From: [Actinomadura] parvosata subsp. kistnae
GTDB taxonomy: Bacteria > Actinomycetota > Actinomycetes > Streptosporangiales > Streptosporangiaceae
Reading direction: 5' to 3'
Assembly (NCBI RefSeq): GCF_900323885.1
Contig: NZ_OOHJ01000015.1
Coordinates: 434,001 to 498,000 of the forward strand
DNA: 64,000 nt
Shown here in pieces: positions 1-7,553 of this stretch. A program made the position numbers and the translations under genes. Within the stretch, counting starts at the first letter, position 1; each line of letters starts with the position of its first letter. The notes beneath the pieces were generated by a model. It did not search any database. It was given only the letters and a program-made list of their open reading frames with translations, and was not told where the DNA came from.

Positions 1-516
1 GTGCTCCTCGGGCGCGAAGTGGCCGCGGACGTATGGCTCGGTGAACCAGCGCAGCACGATGTTGCGGTCCTCGGGCGCCACCGTGCACACGCAGCCGAAC
101 AGGGCCTGCGCCAGGTCGTTCTGGGCCAGCAGGTCGCCGAGGTCGCTCAAGACCTGCACCGGCACGCTGTCCAGCCGGTCGAGCAGGTACAGCATGCTCG
201 GCCGCAGGTATTCCCCCGCCCGCGCCCCCTCCGGCGGGCGGTGCCCGGCGAGCAGGTACAGGTGGTCCCGCTCGTCGACGGTCAGCCGCAGCGCGCGGGT
301 CAGCGCGGCCAGCACCTGCGCCGACGGCTGCGGGCTCCTGGCCTGTTCGAGGCGCATGTAGTAGTCGGCTGAGATGTCGGCGAGCGCGGCGACCTCCTCG
401 CGGCGCAGGCCCGGCGTGCGCCGCCGCGGCCCCTCCACGAGCCCGACGTCCCGGGGCGTGAGCCGTCCCCTGGATCGGCGCAGGAAGTCGGCGAGTTCGT
501 CGCGGTTCATCCCCAT
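1..516 (-). CDS. XRE-family regulator with MmyB-like ligand domain (3' end outside window)
   Basis: Reading leftward from ATG at 516 gives 172 codons with no stop before the window edge, so the C-terminus is missing. Residues about 1-70 form a helix-turn-helix (RREEVAALADISADYYMRLEQ, the usual signature of this family), followed by the start of an MmyB-like ligand-binding domain (LYLLAGHRPPE, then MLYLLDRLDSVPVQVLSDLGD). Such proteins are one-component DNA-binding regulators, often next to the dehydrogenase or reductase gene they control; here a quinone oxidoreductase gene lies divergently 133 bp away. A second in-frame ATG at 510 is possible. The family call is firm; the regulated gene is inference. 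Confidence 0.85.
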   Translation of the reverse strand, partial: MGMNRDELADFLRRSRGRLTPRDVGLVEGPRRRTPGLRREEVAALADISADYYMRLEQARSPQPSAQVLAALTRALRLTVDERDHLYLLAGHRPPEGARAGEYLRPSMLYLLDRLDSVPVQVLSDLGDLLAQNDLAQALFGCVCTVAPEDRNIVLRWFTEPYVRGHFAPEEH

Positions 517-523
517 GTCGGTA

Positions 524-533
524 GTGATATCAC
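524..533. promoter_or_regulatory. Short palindrome in the divergent intergenic region
   Basis: GTGATATCAC is a perfect 10-bp palindrome 7 bp upstream of the regulator's ATG at 516 and about 115 bp upstream of the oxidoreductase gene. It is a candidate operator for the XRE protein. Short perfect palindromes also occur by chance, so this is tentative. Confidence 0.25.
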
Positions 534-649
534 CCTTCGTCGCTTCGCATCCTCGGAGCGCCGGTCCTAGGGAGAGCGGTCCGTTCCACGGCCCCCTGGG
601 GCGGCGGCATGGTGGAGCCGCAGCCGACAACGGGAGCAAGGGGAGAACG

Positions 650-1585
650 ATGAAGGCAGTGCGGTTTCACGAGTACGGCGGGATCGAGGTCCTGCGGGTG
701 GAAGAGGTGGAGCGGCCGGTGCCCGGCCCCGGGCAGGTGCTGGTCAAGGTGAAGGCGGCCGGGATCAACCCGGGCGAGGCGTACATCCGCGTCGGCGGGG
801 TGCACGGGCGGTGGCCGGCGACGTTCCCCTCCGGGCAGGGCACCGACCTGGCCGGCGTCGTGGTGGAGCTGGGCCCGCACGCGCGCGGCTTCGCGGTGGG
901 CGACGAGGTGCTCGGCTACACCCACCGCAGGGCGAGCCACGCGCAGTACGCCGTGGTGGACGACACGGCGCTGACCGTCCGCCCGCAGGGCCTGTCCTGG
1001 GACGTGGCGGGCTCCCTCCAGGTGGCCGGCGCCACCGCGTACGCCACCGTGTTCGCGGTCGAGCCGGACCCCGGTGACACGGTCGTCGTGTCCGGGGCGG
1101 CGGGCGGCGTCGGGTCCCTGGCCGTGCAGCTCGCGCGGCGGCGCGGGGCCACCGTGATCGGGCTGGCGAGCGAGCCGAACCACGCCTGGCTGAAGGAGCA
1201 CGGCGTCGTCCCGGTCGCGTACGGGCAGGGCGTGGCCGACCGCGTCCGGCAGGCCGCCGGCGGGCGCGTGGACGCGTTCATCGACACGTGGGGCGACGGC
1301 TACGTGGAGCTGGCCGTGGACCTGGGCGTGCGCCCCGAGCGCATCAACACCATCCGCGACTGGCACACCGCGGCCAAGGTCGGCGCCCGCGCCTACGGGG
1401 AGAGCTCGGCGACGTCCGCGGTCGTGCTCGGCGAGCTGGCCCGCCTGGCCGCGCGCGGGGAGCTGGACGTGCCGATCGCCCGCACCTACCCCCTCGACCA
1501 GGTCCGGGACGCCTTCCGCGAGCTCGAACGGCGGCACACGCACGGCAAGATCGTGCTCAGGCCGTGGCCGGACGAGGAGCGCTGA
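650..1585 (+). CDS. NADPH:quinone oxidoreductase / zinc-type alcohol dehydrogenase-like protein (MDR family)
   Basis: A 311-residue medium-chain dehydrogenase/reductase of the zeta-crystallin/quinone reductase branch. The N-terminal GroES-like domain begins MKAVRFHEYGG and carries the GQVLVKVKAAGINP signature near residue 30. The Rossmann half has the nucleotide-binding stretch VSGAAGGVGSLAVQLA near residue 150. No catalytic zinc-binding Cys/His set is apparent, which fits NADPH-dependent reduction of quinones or enones in the cytosol. The ATG at 650 has GGGGAG four bases upstream; longer upstream readings are unlikely. It is divergent from the XRE/MmyB regulator, a common pairing. The exact substrate is not predictable. 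Confidence 0.88.
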   Translation: MKAVRFHEYGGIEVLRVEEVERPVPGPGQVLVKVKAAGINPGEAYIRVGGVHGRWPATFPSGQGTDLAGVVVELGPHARGFAVGDEVLGYTHRRASHAQYAVVDDTALTVRPQGLSWDVAGSLQVAGATAYATVFAVEPDPGDTVVVSGAAGGVGSLAVQLARRRGATVIGLASEPNHAWLKEHGVVPVAYGQGVADRVRQAAGGRVDAFIDTWGDGYVELAVDLGVRPERINTIRDWHTAAKVGARAYGESSATSAVVLGELARLAARGELDVPIARTYPLDQVRDAFRELERRHTHGKIVLRPWPDEER

Positions 1586-2368
1586 TCACCTCCCAGGGGG
1601 AAGCTCGACGCCGGCCGCCCGCAGCCGCGCCTCGACCAGCGCGTTCAGCCGGGTCCACGCCGGTTTCCCCGCCTCCCCGTGCCGGCTGAGCAGCCCGTAG
1701 CGGATCGCGCCGTCGGCCCGCTCCCGGAGCGCGGCCGGGACGGGCAGCAGGCCGGGGTCGGCGAGATAGTGGTCGGCCAGGGCCTCCGCCAGCTCGTCGA
1801 CGCGGGGGTCGTCCGGCTCCCACCCGGCGGCCTGCCACAGGCGCTTGATCAGCGCGACGTACCGGGGATCGGCCAGAGCCCGCTCGACCCGGGAGACGTA
1901 GTCGTCGAAGCCCTCCGGCACGAGGGCCCTGATCAGCACCAGGCCCTCCCTGGCCATCGTCACGTCGTCGGCGGTGAAGCCGAACTCGGCGGCGGCCCTG
2001 TCCAGCTTCTCCAGCACGTGGGCGGGCAGCAGGGCCCGGTCGCCGGTGACCAGCCGGCGCAGCATGTCGCGGCGCGCGACCAGGTCGTCGATGCGCTCGT
2101 CGAGGCGGCGTTCGACGTCCGCGAGCGCGGCGGCGAACCGGTCGGGGCCGGCGTCGAGGATCGCCCCGACCTCGGCCAGCGGGACCCCGGCGGCGGCCAG
2201 CGTGCGGATCTGCACCAGCCGCAGCAGGTCCGCCGACCCGTAGCGCCGGTAGCCGGAGGCGTCGCGCCGCGGCTCCCCGATCAGCCCGAGCCGGTGGTAG
2301 TGCCGCACGGTCTTCACCGTGACGCCGGCGAACGCCGCCGCCTGCCCGATCGTGACGCCCGCCGTCAT
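1586..2368 (-). CDS. MerR-family transcriptional regulator
   Basis: The 260-residue protein begins with a MerR winged helix (TIGQAAAFAGVTVKTVRHYHRLGLI at residues 6-30, then GYRRY wing residues), followed by the dimerisation helix and a long C-terminal helical effector domain (about residues 110-260) like the TipA-type or multidrug-sensing MerR proteins. Metal-binding cysteines are absent, so an organic ligand is more likely than a metal. It follows the hydrolase gene on the same strand with a 51-bp gap, so the two may be co-transcribed. An inverted repeat at 3231-3250, upstream of the hydrolase, is a good candidate for its operator. Confidence 0.88.
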   Translation of the reverse strand: MTAGVTIGQAAAFAGVTVKTVRHYHRLGLIGEPRRDASGYRRYGSADLLRLVQIRTLAAAGVPLAEVGAILDAGPDRFAAALADVERRLDERIDDLVARRDMLRRLVTGDRALLPAHVLEKLDRAAAEFGFTADDVTMAREGLVLIRALVPEGFDDYVSRVERALADPRYVALIKRLWQAAGWEPDDPRVDELAEALADHYLADPGLLPVPAALRERADGAIRYGLLSRHGEAGKPAWTRLNALVEARLRAAGVELPPGR

Positions 2369-2419
2369 GTGCTCAGCCGCCCGTCACTCGCCGGCCGCCC
2401 GTCGTCCGCTGTCATCCGC

Positions 2420-3217
2420 TCAGCCGGCCCCTCCTACGTGGGGGGCGGCGGCGGCCAGCTCGCGCACCGCGTCCGCGACCGCGCGGAAGTCCTTGCGCAG
2501 GATCGTGCCGTGGTTGCTCGCCACCTTCGCGCTCACCTTGATGTTCGGGTTGCGGGCGAGCACGGGGGCGAGGCTGTCGCGCATGCTCTCCATTTCAGCA
2601 CGGCCGCCGCCCAGGTTGCCGCCCGTCGCGGCCACGTACCGGACGGGGAACGGCACACTGTCCAGGACCGGGCCGAGCGCCGCGTAGATCTCGCACAGCT
2701 CGATGTTGCTGTCGGCGTGCTGCCGCGCCGACATCCGCGCGGCCATGCCCATCCTGGCCAGCAGCGGCAGCAGCCACGCCGACCGGCGCCACAGCCGCCG
2801 GATCCGCTCCTCGGCGTAGGAGAAGTCGTACGGGTACGCGCCGTCCACGCACACCACGCCGAGCACCCGCTCCGGGTTGCGGCTGGCCCAGTGCAGCGCG
2901 ACCGGCGCGCCGTAGGACCAGCCGGCCAGCAGCGGCCGCTCCACGCCCCTGGCCGCGAGGACGGCGCCGACGTCGCGGACGTTCGCCTCGAACGAGTAGT
3001 CCGCCGACCGCCCGGACCGGCCGCGCGCCCGCATGTCGTAGGTGATGTGCCGGAACGCGCCGCCGAGCTCGGCGACGACCCGCCGCCAGTACGCCTGGGT
3101 GGCGAACTGGCCGTTGAGGTAGACCACGGGACGGCCGGGGCCGCCGGTGTCGGTGACGGCCAGCGCGGTGTCGTCGACCGGCACCAGGCCGGTCCAGGTG
3201 GAGGTGGTGGTGGTCAC
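2420..3217 (-). CDS. alpha/beta hydrolase
   Basis: A cytosolic alpha/beta hydrolase of about 265 residues. Visible are the oxyanion-region strand (VVYLNGQFATQAYW), the nucleophile elbow GWSYGAP with Ser near residue 95, and the late His in SNHGTI near residue 240. The substrate is unknown; esterase, lactonase or peroxidase-like roles are possible. I chose GTG at 3217 because the MerR-type operator at 3231-3250 would place the transcription start very close to it, implying a leaderless mRNA; GTG at 3232 is the alternative and adds five residues. The gene lies between an SDR gene and a MerR gene on the same strand. Confidence 0.82.
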   Translation of the reverse strand: MTTTTSTWTGLVPVDDTALAVTDTGGPGRPVVYLNGQFATQAYWRRVVAELGGAFRHITYDMRARGRSGRSADYSFEANVRDVGAVLAARGVERPLLAGWSYGAPVALHWASRNPERVLGVVCVDGAYPYDFSYAEERIRRLWRRSAWLLPLLARMGMAARMSARQHADSNIELCEIYAALGPVLDSVPFPVRYVAATGGNLGGGRAEMESMRDSLAPVLARNPNIKVSAKVASNHGTILRKDFRAVADAVRELAAAAPHVGGAG

Positions 3218-3230
3218 CCGTTCAGCGTGC

Positions 3231-3250
3231 ACCCTGACCCAAGGTCAAGG
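3231..3250 (-). promoter_or_regulatory. Candidate MerR operator/promoter for the hydrolase gene
   Basis: The 20 bases contain inverted half-sites ACCyTGACC and its complement, plus a tandem TTGACC on the minus strand that could serve as a -35 element. It fills the gap between the SDR stop codon and the hydrolase start. MerR regulators act at such repeats between -35 and -10 elements. The assignment to the neighbouring MerR gene is inferred from position. Confidence 0.5.
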
Positions 3251-4162
3251 TCAACGGCCGCCGATCGCCTCGGAGGCGTACTCCCACAGCCGGTCCGCGG
3301 CGGCCGGGTCGACGGACCAGGTCGCGACGCCCTTCTTGGCGTCAGGCCCGCCCTGGACCACCTCGGCCTCCTGGTTGTCGTGGGTGAAGAAGCGGCCGGT
3401 CACGCCGTCCATCAGCGGGGAGGCGGCGAGCAGCACGGAGGTGGCCGCGCCCTGCTCGGGGGTGGTGAAGTGGGCGGGGGTCAGCAGGTTGCCCTCCTCG
3501 TCCATGGCGCCGGCCGCGCGCATGGCGTCCGCGTCGAGGTGCCGCTGCAGGTTCGTGTGGACGTAGCCGGGTTCGAGGGCGTTCGCGGCGATGCCGTCGC
3601 CGGCCCAGCGGCGGGCGGCGGCGACCGCGAGCAGCACGTCGGCCGTCTTCGACTGGGCGTAGGCGATCCACGGGTCGTACGGGCGGCGCTCGAAGTGCGG
3701 GTCGTCGAAGTCGACCGGCGCGAGGAGCTGGGCGCCCGAGCTGACCATGACCACCCTGGCGCCGCCGGCCTGCCGGAGGTGGTCATGAAGGCCGGTGATC
3801 AGCGCGAAGTGCCCGAGGAAGTTCGTGGCGAGCTGCAGCTCCCAGCCGTTGGCGGCGAGCCGGCGGGCGGGCAGCGCCATGATCCCGGCGTTGGCGACGA
3901 CGGCGTGCACCGGCCCGCTCCACCCGGCCACGAACGCGCGCACCGACTCCAGGTCGCTCAGGTCGAGGGCCCGCTGGCCGGGCGCGGGGTTGCGAGTGGC
4001 GACCGTCACCTCGGCCCCCGCGGCCGCCAGGGCCCGCACGGTCTCCAGGCCGATCCCGGAGGCGCCGCCGGTGACGATGATCCGCCGGCCGGTGAGGTCA
4101 ACGCCGGCGAGGATCTCGGAGGCGGTGGTCCTGCTGGTGAACGGAGTGGTGATGAGTGCCAT
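3251..4162 (-). CDS. Short-chain dehydrogenase/reductase
   Basis: A 303-residue SDR of the retinol-dehydrogenase/protochlorophyllide-reductase-like branch. The cofactor loop is TGGASGIG near residue 33, the NAG motif is VVANAGIMALP near residue 90, and the catalytic pair is Ser in MVSSGAQ with YAQSK near residue 170. The residues after the first beta strands (ATRNP) suggest NADP(H). It catalyses oxidation or reduction of an unidentified carbonyl or alcohol. It is the first gene of an SDR-hydrolase-MerR run on the minus strand; an internal promoter probably serves the hydrolase. The inverted repeat at 4188-4210 lies just upstream. Confidence 0.88.
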   Translation of the reverse strand: MALITTPFTSRTTASEILAGVDLTGRRIIVTGGASGIGLETVRALAAAGAEVTVATRNPAPGQRALDLSDLESVRAFVAGWSGPVHAVVANAGIMALPARRLAANGWELQLATNFLGHFALITGLHDHLRQAGGARVVMVSSGAQLLAPVDFDDPHFERRPYDPWIAYAQSKTADVLLAVAAARRWAGDGIAANALEPGYVHTNLQRHLDADAMRAAGAMDEEGNLLTPAHFTTPEQGAATSVLLAASPLMDGVTGRFFTHDNQEAEVVQGGPDAKKGVATWSVDPAAADRLWEYASEAIGGR

Positions 4163-4187
4163 GAATCCAGAGTAAGAACGTCAGGCT

Positions 4188-4210
4188 GGACGGAGAATAC
4201 TCATCCGTCC
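4188..4210. promoter_or_regulatory. Inverted repeat upstream of the SDR gene
   Basis: GGACGG and CCGTCC arms are separated by 11 A/T-richer bases that include TATTCT on the minus strand, a plausible -10 box. The repeat lies 26 bp upstream of the SDR start and about 100 bp upstream of the divergent NTF2-like gene, so it could be an operator for either. No regulator gene sits beside it. Confidence 0.35.
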
Positions 4211-4307
4211 GCGACAGTTGCGCGAGCGTCCAGACACTGCGAGCTTGACCTTGTCACTGGCGTCAGCGTTTACGATCGGCCCGCCCGCCATCGACGAACG
4301 GACCCGC

Positions 4308-4697
4308 ATGAGCACCGACCCGAGCCTCCTCCTCCAGCACGACCAGAGCTTCTTCGACGCCCTGACGGCCGCCGACGCGGGCCTGCTCCGGAGCCTGCTG
4401 TCGGACGACTTCGTCCTGGTCAGCGTCGAGAACGGGGCCGTCGCCGACAAGGAGCTGCTGCTCGGCCTGGTCGCCTCCGGCTCGCTGAGCTTCCCCCGCA
4501 TCGACGCCTTCCCCGAGGAGTCCGTCGTGCGGTTCTTCGGGGACGTCGGCATCGTCGTGGGCCGTACCGGGATGAACTTCACCGGCCCGGACGGCTCCGC
4601 GTTCCACGCCGCGAGCCGCTACACCCACGTCTACGCCGCCACCCCCGCCGGCGCCTGGCAGCTGGTCTCCGCCCAGGGCACCGCGATCACGACCTGA
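4308..4697 (+). CDS. NTF2-like / SnoaL-type small protein (DUF4440-like)
   Basis: A 129-residue protein with the cone-shaped NTF2-like fold pattern: an N-terminal helix (HDQSFFDALTAADAGLLRSLLSDDFVLV), a strand-rich middle with GAVADKELLL, and a C-terminal YTHVYAATPAGAWQLVSAQGTAIT. Members range from ketosteroid-isomerase-like enzymes to ligand-binding proteins, so no reaction can be assigned. I start at ATG 4308, which opens directly on the conserved N-terminal helix; the in-frame extension to 4218 looks untranslated. It is transcribed divergently from the SDR gene. Confidence 0.78.
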   Translation: MSTDPSLLLQHDQSFFDALTAADAGLLRSLLSDDFVLVSVENGAVADKELLLGLVASGSLSFPRIDAFPEESVVRFFGDVGIVVGRTGMNFTGPDGSAFHAASRYTHVYAATPAGAWQLVSAQGTAITT

Positions 4698-4804
4698 CCC
4701 GCGGCTCCCCCGGGGCCCCTCCCCTGGTGCGCTCGCGGCGGCCTCGACGGTCGGGGTCGTCCTGCGCCGCCCCCGGCGGGGCGGCGCACGGTCCTGAGGC
4801 GTGA

Positions 4805-4894
4805 TCAGAAAACCTGGGCCAGGCAGCCCAGGGCGACCGCCACCACGATGACGGCCACCGCCAGCGCTCTCACGGAGCTCGGCAGACTCAGCAC
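4805..4894 (-). CDS. Very small single-pass membrane peptide
   Basis: From GTG 4894 a 29-residue peptide is predicted: MLSLPSSVRA, then a continuous hydrophobic stretch AVAVIVVAVALGCLAQVF that would span a membrane. A GGGAGG ribosome-binding site sits five bases upstream of the GTG. It follows the 55-residue ORF on the same strand with 13 bp between them. Function is unknown; the strong binding site and near-pure transmembrane composition are the arguments that it is real. Confidence 0.5.
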   Translation of the reverse strand: MLSLPSSVRALAVAVIVVAVALGCLAQVF

Positions 4895-4907
4895 GACGAC
4901 CTCCCGT

Positions 4908-5075
4908 TCACGCGCAGTACCGGACGAGCCATTCGTCCGCGTCGTAGGCCCAGCGGGCCGGGTCGGGGGCGGTGGCCGGGTGCTCCTCGACCGTGTCCTC
5001 CGGCCGGACCCGCTCGGGCAGCCGGCCGAAGCGGCGGCGGCGCGCCGTCTCGGCGGCGTCCCGGACGGCCGGCAT
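4908..5075 (-). CDS. Small conserved-looking hypothetical protein (55 aa)
   Basis: From ATG 5075 the ORF encodes 55 residues: an Arg-rich N-terminal half (AAETARRRRFGRLPERVRPED), an acidic middle, and an aromatic C-terminus (RWAYDADEWLVRYCA). The start lies one base beyond the ohr stop codon, so it would be translationally coupled to that gene. Composition is protein-like and differs from the shadow frames. I do not recognise a family and assign no function. Confidence 0.5.
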   Translation of the reverse strand: MPAVRDAAETARRRRFGRLPERVRPEDTVEEHPATAPDPARWAYDADEWLVRYCA

Positions 5076-5076
5076 G

Positions 5077-5502
5077 TCAGGCGGCCTTCGCGTTGATGGT
5101 GACCGGGATGTTGCCGCGGGTCGCCTTGGAGTAGGGGCAGAGCTGGTGGGCCGCCGCGCCCAGCTCCTCGGCCGTCCGCTGGTCGACGCCGCCGAGCTCC
5201 AGATTGAGCACGGCGCTGAGGCTGAACTCGCCGTCGTCGCCGTGGTGCAGGGTGGCCTCGACGGTGATGGCCGTGCTGGTCGGCTTGATCTTGCGCTGCG
5301 CGGCCGCGCGCCTGACCGCGCCGAGGAAGCAGGAGCCCCAGCCGGCGGCGAAGAGCTGCTCGGGGTTGGTGGCGCCGCCCGCGCCGCCGAGCTCCTTCGG
5401 GATGGCGAGGGTGGTGTCGAGCATGCCGTCGTCGGCCTGGACCCGGCCGCCGTTGCGGCCCTCGCCCGTGACGGTGACGACCCCGGTGTAGCTGACAGCC
5501 AT
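5077..5502 (-). CDS. ohr: Organic hydroperoxide resistance protein (Ohr, OsmC superfamily)
   Basis: The 141-residue protein is the normal Ohr length. Both redox cysteines are present in their diagnostic contexts: WGSCFLGAV near residue 57 and HQLCPYSKATRGN near residue 122; the conserved Arg/Glu network would lie in the N-terminal strands. Ohr reduces organic and fatty-acid hydroperoxides using lipoylated-protein or dithiol reductants in the cytosol. It lies downstream of a TetR-type gene on the same strand. The 90 bp between them hold a consensus-like promoter and two operators, implying repression lifted by a ligand or oxidant. The usual Ohr regulator is a MarR protein (OhrR); a TetR neighbour is less common. 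Confidence 0.92.
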   Translation of the reverse strand: MAVSYTGVVTVTGEGRNGGRVQADDGMLDTTLAIPKELGGAGGATNPEQLFAAGWGSCFLGAVRRAAAQRKIKPTSTAITVEATLHHGDDGEFSLSAVLNLELGGVDQRTAEELGAAAHQLCPYSKATRGNIPVTINAKAA

Positions 5503-5545
5503 GGCTATGTCCCTTCTGAACGGGTACGCCGGGGAACGCCTTCAA

Positions 5546-5608
5546 CGTCACCGGCTTAACTGGTGACGATATTGGCAACTCCGGCGTCACCTGTCAAGCC
5601 GGTGACGC
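5546..5608 (-). promoter_or_regulatory. ohr promoter flanked by two matching inverted-repeat operators
   Basis: On the minus strand TTGACA (5597-5592) and CAATAT (5574-5569) are separated by exactly 17 bases, a near-consensus housekeeping promoter reading into ohr. Two inverted repeats with the same arms, CGTCACC...GGTGACG and a 9-base spacer, lie at 5546-5568 and 5585-5607. The upstream one contains the -35 box; the downstream one covers the likely start point. The upstream operator also overlaps the last codons of the TetR gene. A dimeric repressor at both sites would block the promoter completely. Confidence 0.8.
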
Positions 5609-6166
5609 TCGTACGGGACTCGGCGGCGCGGCGCCTGCACCGCGCAGCAGCGTGTCCACCACGACGTCGGCCGCCTGCGCCGGGCTCAGGCCGGGCAGCC
5701 GCTCGGCGGCGTGCTCCAGCAGCGACGGCAGGACGGTCGCCACCCAGCCGGGCGGCAGGTCGGAGCGCAGCAGCCCCTCGTCGGTGGCCCGCCGCAGGAA
5801 CAGGTCCACCTCCTCGATCAGGCGGCGGCGGCGCTCGCGGATCGCCTCCTCGCGCAGCATGCGGCTCGTCTCCACCGGCCATTTGCGGTTGACGGCGATG
5901 ATGCCCTCGGCGTACCGGTGCAGCGCCACCGCCACGGGGGCCTCGCGCAGCCGGGCCGCCGCCACCGCCTCCTCGACCGCGTCGTATCGTGCTCCGTAGA
6001 CGGCGGCCATGAGCTCTTCGCGGGAGGCGAAGCGGCGATAGACGGTGCGACGGTCCACCCCTGCCGCGGCGGCGATGGCGGCGATGGTCGCCGAGGGGTC
6101 GTCGGCGAGCATGCGGGCGCCCGTACTCAGGACGCGTTCGAGGTTGCGTGTCGCATCTGCTCTCAC
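5594..6166 (-). CDS. TetR/AcrR-family transcriptional regulator
   Basis: The 190-residue protein has the TetR N-terminal HTH (SATIAAIAAAAGVDRRTVYRRFASREELMAAVY, residues about 25-57) and a divergent helical C-terminal ligand domain ending in an Ala/Pro-rich tail. The start is GTG at 6166; no ATG is available nearby. It lies directly upstream of ohr on the same strand and its 3' end overlaps one of the ohr operators. It is the best candidate to bind those operators, or the motif at 6219-6246 in its own upstream region. The inducer is unknown. Confidence 0.87.
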   Translation of the reverse strand: MRADATRNLERVLSTGARMLADDPSATIAAIAAAAGVDRRTVYRRFASREELMAAVYGARYDAVEEAVAAARLREAPVAVALHRYAEGIIAVNRKWPVETSRMLREEAIRERRRRLIEEVDLFLRRATDEGLLRSDLPPGWVATVLPSLLEHAAERLPGLSPAQAADVVVDTLLRGAGAAPPSPVRASPA

Positions 6167-6218
6167 CTCGCCAAAGGTACCGGCTTTCCTGTCACGGACA
6201 AGTGGAATCTAACCCTTC

Positions 6219-6246
6219 AAGCGCTACGCACATGAGGCGGTTGAGA
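6219..6246. promoter_or_regulatory. Motif B, copy 1 (GCTACGC...ATGAG...GTT)
   Basis: This 28-base segment in the TetR/hydrolase divergent region closely resembles one at 7554-7581 upstream of the SDR gene: both share AAGyGCTACGC, then ATGAG and GTT at the same spacing, about 22 of 28 identical positions. A shared binding site for the adjacent TetR protein is a reasonable guess. The 303-bp gap 6167-6469 holds this motif and motif A copy 1; I see no further gene in it. Confidence 0.4.
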
Positions 6247-6381
6247 TCGCTTTTGCCCGTGCCTGCCGGCGGGCGGCTACGCACAGTCGAATGACTGAAC
6301 GCTTCCGCCGCCCGGGCCGCCGTGTCCTGCTCGGACCGGGATTCCGCCTGGCCGGCGCGGGTAGCGTGCCCCGGTATCCCG

Positions 6382-6403
6382 CCGTCATCTGACTGATGTG
6401 CGC
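6382..6403 (+). promoter_or_regulatory. Motif A, copy 1 (CCGTCA-TC-TGACTG-ATGTGCGC)
   Basis: An inverted repeat CCGTCA-NN-TGAC(T/G)G followed by ATGTG, pointing at the Tat hydrolase whose start is about 70 bp downstream. The same element in the same orientation relative to its gene occurs upstream of the VOC gene (42127-42146) and the flavoprotein gene (44043-44062). The match to the third copy runs on for over 20 bases, including GCGCnATC. It is a candidate regulon operator. Confidence 0.6.
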
Positions 6404-6469
6404 AATCCTCCGCCGGACGACAGTAGGAGCAGGCCGCGAACCGCGCGGCCGGACACACGGAGGACTTCC

Positions 6470-7522
6470 ATGATGAACAGGCGCACCTTCGGCAAGGTCG
6501 TCGGTCTGGCGACCGGCGCGACCGTCGCCTCGCTGGCGGGCCTGCCCGCCCTCTCCACCGCCGCCGCGGACGCGCGGGGCACGGCCCCGACGCTGCCGCC
6601 CGTCACGCCCGGCACGCACACCTCGTTCCCGGTGCTGAAGCAGGTCAGGGCGGGCGTGCTGAACGTCGGCTACGCCGAGCTGGGGCCGGCGCGCGGGCCG
6701 GTGGTGATCTGCCTGCACGGCTGGCCGTACGACATCCACAGCTTCGTGGACGTGGCCCCGCTGCTGGCGGCGCAGGGTTACCGCGTGATCGTGCCCTACC
6801 TGCGCGGTCACGGGACGACGCGGTTCCTGTCCTCCCGTACGGTGCGCAACGCCCAGCAGTCGGCGATCGCCCTGGACATCGTCGCGCTCATGGACGCACT
6901 CAAGATCGAGAAGGCGGTGCTCGCCGGCTTCGACTGGGGGTCGAGGACCGCCGACATCATCGCGGCGCTCTACCCGCAGCGCTGCAAGGCCCTGGTGTCG
7001 GTGAGCGGCTACCTCATCACCAACCTCCAGGCCAACCTCTCCCCGCTGCCGCCCAAGGCCGAGTACGCCTGGTGGTACCAGTACTACTTCGCCACCGAGC
7101 GCGGCCGCCTGGCCATGCAGGACAAGGACAAGCGGCGCGAGCTGGCCCGCCTGGTCTGGGACACCGTCTCCCCGACGTGGAAGTTCGACGACGCCACCTT
7201 CGACCGCACGGCCGCCGCCTTCGACAACCCCGACTACGCCGCCATCGTGATCCACAACTACCGCTGGCGGCTGAGCCTGGCCGAAGGCGAGCGCCGCTAC
7301 GACGCGGTCGAGCAGCGGCTCCAGGCGCGGCCGGTCATCACGGTGCCGACGATCGTCCTCGACGCCGAGCTCGACCCCTTCACCGCGCCGAACGACAGCG
7401 GCTACCGCGACCGGTTCACCGGCGCCTACGAGCACCGGACGCTGCCGGGCATCGGCCACGACCTGCCGCAGGAGGCGCCGACGGCGTTCGCGCAGGCCGT
7501 CGTGGACGTCGACCACCGCTGA
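6470..7522 (+). CDS. Tat-exported alpha/beta hydrolase (epoxide-hydrolase-like)
   Basis: The 350-residue protein begins MMNRRTFGKVVGLATGATVASLAGLP...AAADA, a twin-arginine signal with hydrophobic core and Ala-rich cleavage region near residue 33. The mature part has the oxyanion motif CLHGWPYD, the nucleophile elbow AGFDWGSRTAD (an Asp nucleophile as in epoxide hydrolases or haloalkane dehalogenases, near residue 147), an acid residue region DAELDPF, and the C-terminal His in GIGHDLPQE. It therefore probably acts outside the membrane on an epoxide or halogenated substrate. GGAGGA precedes the ATG at 6470; ATG 6473 is an alternative. Motif A copy 1 lies upstream. Confidence 0.85.
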   Translation: MMNRRTFGKVVGLATGATVASLAGLPALSTAAADARGTAPTLPPVTPGTHTSFPVLKQVRAGVLNVGYAELGPARGPVVICLHGWPYDIHSFVDVAPLLAAQGYRVIVPYLRGHGTTRFLSSRTVRNAQQSAIALDIVALMDALKIEKAVLAGFDWGSRTADIIAALYPQRCKALVSVSGYLITNLQANLSPLPPKAEYAWWYQYYFATERGRLAMQDKDKRRELARLVWDTVSPTWKFDDATFDRTAAAFDNPDYAAIVIHNYRWRLSLAEGERRYDAVEQRLQARPVITVPTIVLDAELDPFTAPNDSGYRDRFTGAYEHRTLPGIGHDLPQEAPTAFAQAVVDVDHR

Positions 7523-7553
7523 TCCGTCACGGTCTCGCGTAGGTTCACTCTCT

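Noticed and set aside
1679..4804. A 1,041-codon + strand open frame
   Set aside because: It lies antisense to the MerR, hydrolase and SDR genes, has the low-complexity His/Arg/Gly/Val composition of a GC-rich shadow frame, and no recognisable domain.
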